Positions 25,966 through 34,640 of a DNA stretch of 64,000 nt are shown here, in pieces (positions within the stretch are counted from its first letter, which is position 1; each line of letters begins with the position of its first letter). The DNA is taken from contig JAHHSV010000002.1 of the NCBI GenBank assembly GCA_020025015.1, positions 7,797-71,796 on the forward strand, written 5' to 3'. Below the pieces are notes generated by a model. It worked only from the letters and a program-made list of their open reading frames with translations. It searched no databases and was not told the origin of the DNA. Both the position numbers and the translations under genes were made by a program. This DNA comes from Anaeroplasmataceae bacterium (GTDB lineage: Bacteria > Bacillota_I > Bacilli_A > Acholeplasmatales > Anaeroplasmataceae).

Positions 25966-26022
25966 TTTTTTCTCCTTAATTTTTCAAATATTTATAATTA
26001 TACCTTTTAATTATAACAAAGA

Positions 26023-26442
26023 TTACTGTTTTAGTAAAGTATTCATGGCCTCATAGTAGCCTTTTTCCTTAAGTCCAGCTATAGTTTTAGTAGCTAACGA
26101 ACTAATATAATTAGTTAAGCGGAAGGCCTCTCGATTATTAACATCACTTAAATGAACCTCAATAATTTTACCCTTAAAAAGCTCTAAAGCATCATGAATT
26201 GCAATTGAGGTATGCGTATAAGCTCCGGCATTAATAATCATTGCATCATAATTTAGATGCCTTTGAATAAAGCTTATAAGCTTACCTTCAGAGTTAGACT
26301 GATAAAATTTTAAGCTAGCCTTACCCTTAGCCAAGTGCTTTAATTCCCTATTAATTTCCTTTAGGGTTAAGCTACCATAATTCTTAGGATCTCTTTTCCC
26401 AAGCATATTTAGGTTTGGTCCATTAATTATTAAAATTCTCAT
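26023..26442 (-). CDS. aroQ: 3-dehydroquinate dehydratase, type II
   Basis: The 139-residue protein matches type II dehydroquinases: NGPNLNMLGKRDPKNYG with catalytic Tyr22, NAGAYTHTS with Asn71 and EVHLSDVNNREAFR with His97 and Arg108. Known role: third step of the shikimate pathway, dehydration of 3-dehydroquinate. Its start lies 20 bases inside aroK. No other shikimate gene is visible except aroK. Confidence 0.96.
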   Translation of the reverse strand: MRILIINGPNLNMLGKRDPKNYGSLTLKEINRELKHLAKGKASLKFYQSNSEGKLISFIQRHLNYDAMIINAGAYTHTSIAIHDALELFKGKIIEVHLSDVNNREAFRLTNYISSLATKTIAGLKEKGYYEAMNTLLKQ

Positions 26443-26914
26443 AATTAAGCCTCCTAACTATTTCTAAAACTGTATCTTCTATTACATAATTACTAACGAT
26501 GTGCTTTGCAAAATAATAATATTTATTCTCTCTTCTTTGGTATAGCTCTATAAGAGAATTACTTTTAAAAAGCGGTCTACTAGAATAATCAATTCTCTTT
26601 TCTAGCTCTTCTAAAGGAAGACTTAAATAAATAATTATTCCATCCATTAAAGACTTATTCTTAAGATTCTCAACAATTCCGCCACCAGTTGCAATGACTA
26701 AATTATCCTTATCCTTAAGCCCCTCTAAGGCTTTAGTCTCAAGGCTTCGAAAATAAGCCTCACCCTTTTTACTAAAAATCTCCTTAATTGACATGCCAGC
26801 AAGCCCTTCAACCTCTAAATCTAAATCAACTAAAGCATATTTAATTTTTAAAGCTAATTTCTTAGCGATAGTTGACTTACCTACCCCAGGCATTCCAATT
26901 AAATAAATTTTCAT
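26423..26914 (-). CDS. aroK: Shikimate kinase
   Basis: The 163-residue protein has a P-loop GMPGVGKST (7-15), the DLD motif for shikimate/Mg2+ binding near 32-34, FRSLE with the substrate arginine near residue 56, and ATGGGIV (about 75-81). Known role: ATP-dependent phosphorylation of shikimate. The start overlaps the TGA of miaA as ATGA. It is paired with aroQ in an operon otherwise devoted to DNA repair and tRNA modification. Confidence 0.95.
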   Translation of the reverse strand: MKIYLIGMPGVGKSTIAKKLALKIKYALVDLDLEVEGLAGMSIKEIFSKKGEAYFRSLETKALEGLKDKDNLVIATGGGIVENLKNKSLMDGIIIYLSLPLEELEKRIDYSSRPLFKSNSLIELYQRRENKYYYFAKHIVSNYVIEDTVLEIVRRLNYENFNN

Positions 26915-27795
26915 TTTCTTAAAAATTCCTCAACATCCTTAATAATTTCATTTTCTGTTTCACTAAAGTTTTCTAAATTTACCTGGTAGAATTTAGCATC
27001 AGTTTGATTCTTAAACCAGGTTTTTTGCCTTTTAGCTAAATGTCTTGTATTTTTCTTGATTTCTTCAATTGTCGATTCCTTAGTTACATCGCCATTAAAA
27101 TAGCCTAACCATTCCTGATAGCCAATGGCATGAGGATAAATCTTTCGTTCATAAAGACCTCTAACCTCTTCTTCAAGCCCCATTTCTATCATTTGATCTA
27201 CTCGCCTATTTATTCTTTCATATAAGGCTTCTCTCTCAATATCCAAATAAATAATAAAGGAATCATAATATTTTTCATGGCACTTATTAGCCTCACTTAA
27301 ATTACTACCAGCTATACTACTTTCAAGTGCTCTTAAAACCCTCTTGCGATTATTAGGGTGAATTTCTGAGGCTTTTTTTAAGTCTAGCTTAGCTAGCATA
27401 TTGTAAAGCTCCTCATTACTATAACGCTCATGATTTTTCGCAAACTCATCCTCACGCTTAGGGCTATTAAATTCATAATTATTGATAACCCCCTGAACAT
27501 ATAAGCCAGTTCCACCACATAAAATAGATAGAGGCTTAGCATCAATGATTTTTCTTGCCATTTTTTGACAGGTTGCCACATCAAATTGTTCTGTTGGTTC
27601 TAAAACATCAATTAAATGATGCTTAGCCAATGATTGCTCATAGCTAGTTGGCTTAGCACTACCAATATTTAAATCCTTGTATACTGCTACACTATCACAG
27701 CTAATAATTTCTACATTAAAATGTCTAGCTAGGCTGATTGCCAATTTAGTTTTACCAGAAGCTGTAGGTCCTACAACACAAATAACCTTCTTCAT
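26911..27795 (-). CDS. miaA: tRNA dimethylallyltransferase
   Basis: The 294-residue protein has a P-loop GPTASGKTK (9-17), the ISCDSVAVYKDLNIGSAKP segment and the C-terminal LAKRQKTWFKNQ motif. Known role: transfer of a dimethylallyl group to A37 of tRNAs reading UNN codons. MiaB, which adds the methylthio group to the same base, is encoded at 34633-36075. The start overlaps mutL as TAATG, and the gene ends in TGA. Confidence 0.97.
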   Translation of the reverse strand: MKKVICVVGPTASGKTKLAISLARHFNVEIISCDSVAVYKDLNIGSAKPTSYEQSLAKHHLIDVLEPTEQFDVATCQKMARKIIDAKPLSILCGGTGLYVQGVINNYEFNSPKREDEFAKNHERYSNEELYNMLAKLDLKKASEIHPNNRKRVLRALESSIAGSNLSEANKCHEKYYDSFIIYLDIEREALYERINRRVDQMIEMGLEEEVRGLYERKIYPHAIGYQEWLGYFNGDVTKESTIEEIKKNTRHLAKRQKTWFKNQTDAKFYQVNLENFSETENEIIKDVEEFLRK

Positions 27796-29582
27796 TATGA
27801 CTGAATCCTTTCAAACATTTTCTTTAAATCATTAGTTGTAAACTTAATAATAGTTGGTCTACCATGAGGACAATGATAAGGATTTTTACATAAATTTAAT
27901 TGCTTAATTAAATCTATAGCCTCAGCCTCAGTAATTTTATCATTAGCCCTAATAGATGATTTACAGCTTATTTGCTTAGCTATACTATCTCTAAATGGTA
28001 AAATTGAAACATTATTTGACCTTGCCATACTATTTAAAAGACCTCTAATAATATCATCAATATCCTTGTCAGCTGCCCAAGCAGGTAGGCTTCTAATAAC
28101 AAAGCTATTTAAAGAAATTTCTTCTAAGGTAAAGCCAATTTCCTTAAATTTAGCTAAATTTTCTAAAACAAACATTGCTTCATTTTTAGTAAAGTCAATT
28201 GTAATTGGCACTAATAAATCTGTAACTAAAGGCTTAGGATTTTCCATTTCCTTAGCATACATCTCATATCTAATTCTTTCTGCTGCCGCATGCTGATCAA
28301 CAATGTATAAAGCATCAGCACCCTCACAAATAATATAGGTCTTATAGGCGATTCCTAAAAACCTTAATTCAGGCAGCTTCTTTACTACCTCTTCCTTAGC
28401 TATAGGCTCTTGCCAATTAACCTGATTATTAAATAGGTCATAGCTTTCTTCCTTGGGATAATTAATTACTGGCTCATTAAAGCTAAAGCTATTATCAGTA
28501 ATATTTCTATCCTCATTTTTAAAATATTCAGGATAGCTTAAAGGCTTACTATCATTTCCATAATAGCTATTTTCTATTACATTACGTATAGGAATTTGTC
28601 TAGTTTCCTCTAAGCGAGCTCTAAAAATTTTATATAAATTATCACATAAAAGCTTTTCATCAGCAATTCTAATTTCTGCCTTTTTTGGATGGACATTAAC
28701 ATCAATTAATAAAGGATCAATATCTAAATATAAAATGACAATTGGATACTTATTAATTGGTAAAAACTGATCAAAAGCCTTCACAAACATCTCATTTAAA
28801 GCATTATTCTTAACATATCTACCATTAACAATATAGGTCATATGAAGCTTATTGCTACGATACACCTCAGGCTTTACAAAATATAATTTACCACTGTAGC
28901 CATTAAGAGCGAACTCCTCGCACTCAAGCTTTCTTGCCGCATCTAAGCCATAAATATTACCAACAAGCGTAGTCATATCATTATTACCAACGCTTTGGAA
29001 AATTAGCTTTTCATCATTAAATAGCTTAAAGCTAATTTCCGGATTAGTTAAAGCAAGCTTATCAACTAAATAGCTAATGCTTGATAGTTCACTATGCTCA
29101 CTTTTTAAATATTTTAGTCTAACAGGAGTATTAAAAAATAGGTTTTTAACAATAACAGAGGTACCCCTTTGATGACTAATTTCTTGTGACCTAATCTTCT
29201 TACCAAACTTATAGGTAATGCTATAAGGCTTATCATTATGATTAGAGGAAATTGTCATTTCACTAACTGAAGCAATTGAAGGAATCGCTTCACCTCTAAA
29301 GCCTAAGCTTGAAATTCTTGCTAAATCATATTCATTTTTAATCTTAGAGGTAGCGTGAGGCATAAAGCATAGCTCAAGGTCCTCCTTATCCATACCAATA
29401 CCATCATCAATTACCTTTATTTCTTTAATGCCTCCGCCTAAAAGATAGATGGAAATATTTTTACTTTTAGCATCAATTGCGTTTTCAACGATTTCCTTAA
29501 CAACATTACTAGGACGTTCAATTACCTCGCCTGCCGCAATCATATTAGCCAATTTTTGGCTCATTTCTTGAATTTGGCCCAT
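27795..29582 (-). CDS. mutL: DNA mismatch repair protein MutL
   Basis: The 595-residue protein has the GHKL ATPase motifs AAGEVIERPSNVVKEIVENA (16-35), DDGIGM and TSK/GFRGEAIPSI in the N-terminal half. The C-terminal domain carries DQHAAAERIRYE, the metal-binding endonuclease motif of MutL in organisms without MutH, so this MutL should nick DNA. Known role: couples MutS mismatch recognition to strand removal. Ten bases separate it from mutS, and miaA follows with overlap. Confidence 0.97.
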   Translation of the reverse strand: MGQIQEMSQKLANMIAAGEVIERPSNVVKEIVENAIDAKSKNISIYLLGGGIKEIKVIDDGIGMDKEDLELCFMPHATSKIKNEYDLARISSLGFRGEAIPSIASVSEMTISSNHNDKPYSITYKFGKKIRSQEISHQRGTSVIVKNLFFNTPVRLKYLKSEHSELSSISYLVDKLALTNPEISFKLFNDEKLIFQSVGNNDMTTLVGNIYGLDAARKLECEEFALNGYSGKLYFVKPEVYRSNKLHMTYIVNGRYVKNNALNEMFVKAFDQFLPINKYPIVILYLDIDPLLIDVNVHPKKAEIRIADEKLLCDNLYKIFRARLEETRQIPIRNVIENSYYGNDSKPLSYPEYFKNEDRNITDNSFSFNEPVINYPKEESYDLFNNQVNWQEPIAKEEVVKKLPELRFLGIAYKTYIICEGADALYIVDQHAAAERIRYEMYAKEMENPKPLVTDLLVPITIDFTKNEAMFVLENLAKFKEIGFTLEEISLNSFVIRSLPAWAADKDIDDIIRGLLNSMARSNNVSILPFRDSIAKQISCKSSIRANDKITEAEAIDLIKQLNLCKNPYHCPHGRPTIIKFTTNDLKKMFERIQS

Positions 29583-29592
29583 ATTAAACCTC

Positions 29593-32139
29593 CTAGCACT
29601 TATCCTTTAGCTCATAAAGAATTGTTAAAGCCTCTTTTGGTGATATCTCATCAATATCTAAATCTCTTAAATACTTAATAACCTCAGGCTCATCCTTCTG
29701 CTTTTTCTTTTCCTCTTCATCATATAAATCAAAATCAAATAAGCTTAGCATCATACCCTTTTGCTTATTATTGCCCTCAAGATTTGCTAAAATTTCCTTA
29801 CTACGAGCAATTAAAGACTTAGGCATTCCCGCTAATTCAGCAACGTTTATACCATAGCTCTTATCCGTTGGTCCATCCTTAACCTTATGTAGGAATGATA
29901 ATCCATCATTAGATTCAACTGCCTCAACGTGAACATTCTTTAAATGCTTAAGGGTTCCCTCAAGGCTTGTTAATTCATGATAATGGGTTGAAAATAAAGT
30001 AATAGCTCCAACCTTTTGATGGACATATTCAATAATAGCCTCGGCTAAAGCCATACCATCATAGGTAGCTGTACCACGCCCTAATTCATCAAATAAAATT
30101 AAAGAATCCTTAGTTGCATTCTTAATCGCATAATTTGCCTCACTCATCTCAACCATAAAGGTAGACTGACCACTGCTTAAATCATCAGTTGCTCCAATAC
30201 GCGTAAATATTTGATCAAAAATCTTTAAATTACAAATGCGAGCAGGAACAAATGAACCCATTTGAGCCATAATTATGATTGTCGCAAACATACGCATATA
30301 GGTTGATTTACCACTCATATTAGGTCCTGTAATTAAAATTAAATTAAATTCATTAATATAAATATCATTAGGAACATAATTTTCCTTAAGAATGCTTTCT
30401 AAAACCGGATGACGACCATCAACAATCTCGATTGAACCAGGATTAAAGGTAGGCCTAACTAAATTATTATTTAAAGCCACATTAGCCAAGCTAATATAGC
30501 AATCAATTGAAGAAATAATATTAGCTAAATTTTGTAAGGAAGGAATAAAACCAGTAATATAATCTCTAATTTGAATAAATAATTCATATTCAATACGCTC
30601 AATTTTATCCTTAGCACCTAATAAAATATCCTCATATTTTTTCAATTCTGGAGAAATATAACGCTCACTATTGGCAAGTGTTTGTCTTCTTTGGTAGCCC
30701 TCAATATCACCTAAATTAAAGCTTTGGCCCTTACTAATTTCAATATAATAGCCAAATACCCTATTATAGCCAACCTTTAGGTTCTTAACCCCAAGCCTTT
30801 CCTTTTCCTTAGCCTCATATTCTAAAAGCCAAGCCTTGCTGTTTTTATTGATATCAGTAACCTCATCAAGCTCCTTATTGTAGCCATATTTAATCATGCC
30901 ACCTTCCTTGATAGTAAAAGGTGGATTTTCTTCTAACGCTTCCTCTAATAAATTATAGATATTTTCATGGCTATCAATTTCATTACTAACTTTAGTAAAG
31001 CTTGGAAGCTCAAAATCTAATAATAGGCTTTTAATATTAGGAACAGCCTTTAAGGTCTTTCTTAGCTGAACTAAATCCTTAGCATTAGCGTTTTGGCAAG
31101 AAATTCTTCCGATTATACGCTCTAGGTCGTATACCTCCTTTAAGGAATCCTTTATTTCCTCACGCTTAATATAATTACCCATAAAGCCTTCAATAAAGTC
31201 TTCACGCTCAGTAATTTTACTTAAGCTAACTAAAGGTCTATCTAACCATTTACGAAGCATTCTACTACCCATTGTGGTTTGAGTATGATCTAAATAGCTA
31301 AATAAACTACCATTTTTTTGATTTAAACGTAAGGTTTCAGTTAATTCAAGATTCTTCTTAGTAAAATAATCTAATCTTAAATAATCCTTTTCGGTATAAA
31401 ATTCAAAGGGCTTAAAATGATGAAGCTCCTGTTTTTGCGTATCAATAGCATAATTTAATAATAGCGCAATTGCCTTATGATAATTTTTATCAATATCAAT
31501 AACCAAATTTAATAAATAATCTGGCATTACATCATTATCGTAAACACTAACTAAAAATCCTGAGCTTGCTAAATCATTTTTATATTTAGAAATAAAATCA
31601 CCATTAACAATGACCTCTTTTACCCTTAAGCCTCTTAGCTCCTCAACAACATGCTCAATACTTGAAATAGTTGTTAAATAGCCCTCACCTGTTGAAACAT
31701 CAGCATAGGCTAATATAAAGGTTTTACGAATTAATATTAAGCTTGCTAAATAATTATTCGCCTTAGCATCTAAAAAATCCGCAATAACCGTACCTGGAGT
31801 TAAAATCTTTACAACATCTCTTTTAACAATACCCTTAGCTAAGCTTGGGTCCTCAACCTGCTCAACTATTACAACCTTATGACCATTATCTAAAAGCTTT
31901 TCCGCATAGGTGCTATAGGCATGATGAGGGACACCACACATTGGGACCCTCTCCTTAACACCTGCATCCTTACCAGTTAATGCTATTTCAAGCTCTCTTG
32001 AAGCAAGAATCGCATCATCAAAGAACATTTCATAAAAGTCACCTAACCTAAAAAAGACTATAGAGTCCTTATAGTCTTTTTTAATATCAAGATATTGTTG
32101 AATCATTGGTGTGTAAGATTCTTTTTCTAGGATTTCCAT
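29593..32139 (-). CDS. mutS: DNA mismatch recognition protein MutS
   Basis: The protein has 848 residues from ATG 32139-32137, with AAAGGG upstream; one extra codon (TTG) is possible. The mismatch-binding loop is present near the N-terminus (FFRLGDFYEMF), and the C-terminal ATPase has GPNMSGKSTYMR and the DELGRGTATYDG Walker B region. Length fits MutS1. Known role: recognition of base mismatches and small loops. It follows the unknown membrane protein gene by 28 bases and precedes mutL by 10. Confidence 0.97.
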   Translation of the reverse strand: MEILEKESYTPMIQQYLDIKKDYKDSIVFFRLGDFYEMFFDDAILASRELEIALTGKDAGVKERVPMCGVPHHAYSTYAEKLLDNGHKVVIVEQVEDPSLAKGIVKRDVVKILTPGTVIADFLDAKANNYLASLILIRKTFILAYADVSTGEGYLTTISSIEHVVEELRGLRVKEVIVNGDFISKYKNDLASSGFLVSVYDNDVMPDYLLNLVIDIDKNYHKAIALLLNYAIDTQKQELHHFKPFEFYTEKDYLRLDYFTKKNLELTETLRLNQKNGSLFSYLDHTQTTMGSRMLRKWLDRPLVSLSKITEREDFIEGFMGNYIKREEIKDSLKEVYDLERIIGRISCQNANAKDLVQLRKTLKAVPNIKSLLLDFELPSFTKVSNEIDSHENIYNLLEEALEENPPFTIKEGGMIKYGYNKELDEVTDINKNSKAWLLEYEAKEKERLGVKNLKVGYNRVFGYYIEISKGQSFNLGDIEGYQRRQTLANSERYISPELKKYEDILLGAKDKIERIEYELFIQIRDYITGFIPSLQNLANIISSIDCYISLANVALNNNLVRPTFNPGSIEIVDGRHPVLESILKENYVPNDIYINEFNLILITGPNMSGKSTYMRMFATIIIMAQMGSFVPARICNLKIFDQIFTRIGATDDLSSGQSTFMVEMSEANYAIKNATKDSLILFDELGRGTATYDGMALAEAIIEYVHQKVGAITLFSTHYHELTSLEGTLKHLKNVHVEAVESNDGLSFLHKVKDGPTDKSYGINVAELAGMPKSLIARSKEILANLEGNNKQKGMMLSLFDFDLYDEEEKKKQKDEPEVIKYLRDLDIDEISPKEALTILYELKDKC

Positions 32140-32167
32140 CAAAAATCAACCCTTTTCTATCTTTAAA

Positions 32168-34228
32168 TTATTGGCCACTGCCAAACATATTTTTAAAGGC
32201 TTCAACTGGCCCATCAAATAACCAGTTCATACCTATACTATTAAACCAATCCCTAATACCTAAGGCTTGATCGAAGCTAAATAATAACGCAAATACTAAC
32301 CAAACTATTGCAAGAAGAATGATTATTAGGAATATAGTCTTAAAGATTGTACCAACCTTAGACATACGATCACGATGCTTTTCACGCTTATTACGCTTTT
32401 GCATCTCATCAAATTCCTTAACACGCATATAGTTGTTAAATTCATCCTTATCTACATCATAAATTTTGCCGGATTTTAGTTTTTCTTCCATCATTCTTTG
32501 ACGCTTTGCGGCCTCCTTGGCTGCTTTCTTGCTAGTCTTTCTTAGCTTTTTGTTATCTACCTTAGCTTGCTTTTCTAAAAGCTTTTCTTGTAGCCTTGTT
32601 TCCTTTTCAAGCTTAGCATTCTTCTCTTTTTCTAGCTTAGCCTCATGCTTGCTTTGAAGCTTTTCTTCCTTTTTCTCAAGTTTAGTTGGAGTAGCTTTAC
32701 CAATCACTAAATCAGCATTAGAATCGCCAAGAAGCTTAGCGGCTGTAACACTATCGTAATATGGGTTAACCTGATCAGTAAAGTTATCAAACGGATAGAA
32801 ATTATCCTTAGGTAATTCTTCCTTAGCTTCCGCTAAAGCAAGCTCTTCTATCGCTGCAGTAGGCTTATCCTCTTCAGCATTAGGTAAATCCTTAGCCTCA
32901 GGTAGCACTCTAACCTCATCAATAATTCTACTAGAATTTTGGTTATAGGTTTTAACTAAGCTATCAATTGAATCAACAATAGCCTTAGTATCTACCTGAT
33001 TTAAAACTGTAACCTGTGGAGCTTCAGAGCTTGGAAGGCTAACCTTAATTTCACGCTCATTACTCTTTTTGATCTCAGAAATTAATTCACGTAATAAACC
33101 CTTAGCCTCATCATCAAATAAAGGAACTAAAGCATTAGGTAAAGCCTTACTATTTGATTCCTTTACCTCTTCGATTAAGCTCTTTAATAAATCATTAGTT
33201 TCCCTATTGTCTATTGTTACATCGCGAACCTCTCTTGGAGTCTCTCGCACATAGCTTGCATCATTAATAATCTTTTTTAATATTGCCGTTGATTCCTTTA
33301 AAGAATCATACTCTTTAGCTGGAGCATCTTCAACCGAATCAGTATTATAGCTCTTATTATCCTCAGTTGTATCAACATAAGCCAAATCAAAAACAAAGTC
33401 GCTTTCTAAACCAACAAGGTTAACCTTCTTCATTGGCTTAATTGGATATTTTTGCGCATCATCAAGTAGGTAATTAATTACATCTTCCTTCTTTAAATCC
33501 GCTGAAATTCTAATACCATTATTTTTTGCTAAACGCTGTAAGGTCATTATGGGCATTTTAGCTAATCTTTCCTTTAATTCAGCATCAAGCTTACCTTGCT
33601 TTTTAAGCTCATTAGAAACATAAGCTTCAATTTCATTTCTTCTTAAGCGCTTAGGAATTTCAATACCATACTTGCTTCCTAATTCACGAAGCTCTTGGGT
33701 TGTTGCAGAATTAGGTAAGGCTTCTCTTAGCTCATCAATTTGAACGCCATCAAAAAAGCCCCTAAAATCACGACTAACCCTAAAAAGCTCTTTTTCAAAT
33801 TCAGCAAAATTATTTTCTTTATCATCTAAAATTAATAGCTGAATCAAAACATCATCTGACATACCAAGTAAACCAGCATTATTGATGATTTTGTCATAAA
33901 AGGCTAATAAATATTTACATAGATCATCTTTATTATTACAAATCTCTAAGAATAAATTTTGTAATTGAAATTCACTAAAATGCTCATACTCACGTAAACG
34001 ATAAAGCATTTCATCAGATAAATCTAAGACCTTAGCCTTTGGTATTCTTAAGTTTAAAATATCTCTTAATGCACTAACATTTAAAACACGAGGAATAAAA
34101 ATATTGTTTTTTTCTAATACACTAGCAATTTCACTTGCTCCCTTATTAATTAGTTTATCAAGCACAAACCTATACTCAAAATTTTTATCCTGTATAACTA
34201 GTGCAGTTCCGTCATTAATAAATTCCAT
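32168..34228 (-). CDS. Unknown membrane-anchored protein with three SAP/Rho-N-like helical modules
   Basis: I do not recognise this 686-residue protein. It has no signal peptide. Three segments share the pattern of SAP/HeH or Rho-N-type modules, a helix, then G/N-I-x-I-P/S-xx-L, then a second helix: about residues 31-60, 176-206 and 225-256. A low-complexity linker rich in Glu, Lys and Ser follows (about 290-500). Then come a highly charged Lys/Glu coiled coil (about 505-585) and a single membrane helix near residue 640 with Arg/Lys before it, giving an N-terminus-in orientation and a short outside tail. SAP-like modules often bind nucleic acid, so membrane tethering of DNA or RNA is possible; this is inference. 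It is first in the operon with mutS-mutL. Confidence 0.65.
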   Translation of the reverse strand: MEFINDGTALVIQDKNFEYRFVLDKLINKGASEIASVLEKNNIFIPRVLNVSALRDILNLRIPKAKVLDLSDEMLYRLREYEHFSEFQLQNLFLEICNNKDDLCKYLLAFYDKIINNAGLLGMSDDVLIQLLILDDKENNFAEFEKELFRVSRDFRGFFDGVQIDELREALPNSATTQELRELGSKYGIEIPKRLRRNEIEAYVSNELKKQGKLDAELKERLAKMPIMTLQRLAKNNGIRISADLKKEDVINYLLDDAQKYPIKPMKKVNLVGLESDFVFDLAYVDTTEDNKSYNTDSVEDAPAKEYDSLKESTAILKKIINDASYVRETPREVRDVTIDNRETNDLLKSLIEEVKESNSKALPNALVPLFDDEAKGLLRELISEIKKSNEREIKVSLPSSEAPQVTVLNQVDTKAIVDSIDSLVKTYNQNSSRIIDEVRVLPEAKDLPNAEEDKPTAAIEELALAEAKEELPKDNFYPFDNFTDQVNPYYDSVTAAKLLGDSNADLVIGKATPTKLEKKEEKLQSKHEAKLEKEKNAKLEKETRLQEKLLEKQAKVDNKKLRKTSKKAAKEAAKRQRMMEEKLKSGKIYDVDKDEFNNYMRVKEFDEMQKRNKREKHRDRMSKVGTIFKTIFLIIILLAIVWLVFALLFSFDQALGIRDWFNSIGMNWLFDGPVEAFKNMFGSGQ

Positions 34229-34264
34229 AAAATATCCCCCTTGTCTTTAATGTAATCTATATTA

Positions 34265-34293
34265 ATAATAATTCAAAATTCCCAAAATCACAA
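34265..34293 (-). promoter_or_regulatory. Promoter of the unknown-mutS-mutL operon
   Basis: On the minus strand TTGTGA (34288-34293) and TATTAT (34265-34270) are 17 bases apart. AAGGGGG lies seven bases before the ATG at 34228. Confidence 0.6.
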
Positions 34294-34316
34294 GCAAAAG
34301 CCCATTAAAAGCCTAA

Positions 34317-34640
34317 TTAAAGCTTAAAATCTTTGGCAAAGCTCTTCTCAATTTCCTTAGTAACAATTTTTAAATCCGCATAGATTTCTTCTAGCAATTC
34401 AAAATACTCTGAAACAAATGGCATTTCTAGCATGCCTTCTTTAATTTTGTCATAATTTTTTTGTAAATTGCTAACTAAAATTATATCATTTTTAACCTTG
34501 GCCTTAACTAACTGCTTTTGGACCTTTTTAAGCTCAGTATAAGCTAAATCAAGCTCCTTATTTCTCTTAAAATAGGCTCTTAATTCCTCTAATCTCTTAA
34601 ATTCCTCGCTATTTTTAAAAACAGCAACTAAATTATTCAC
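34317..34640 (-). CDS. ymcA: YlbF/YmcA-family protein
   Basis: The 107-residue, all-helical, charged protein matches the Com_YlbF (YlbF/YmcA) family in size and pattern. It directly follows miaB with an eight-base overlap, exactly where ymcA (ricA) lies in Bacillus. Known role there: YmcA, YlbF and YaaT form the Y-complex that assists RNase Y-dependent mRNA processing. RNase Y itself is encoded at 36910-38484. The two cysteines that hold Fe-S clusters in Bacillus RicA are not present in this sequence, so cluster binding is doubtful. No ylbF or yaaT is in the window. Confidence 0.72.
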   Translation of the reverse strand: MNNLVAVFKNSEEFKRLEELRAYFKRNKELDLAYTELKKVQKQLVKAKVKNDIILVSNLQKNYDKIKEGMLEMPFVSEYFELLEEIYADLKIVTKEIEKSFAKDFKL

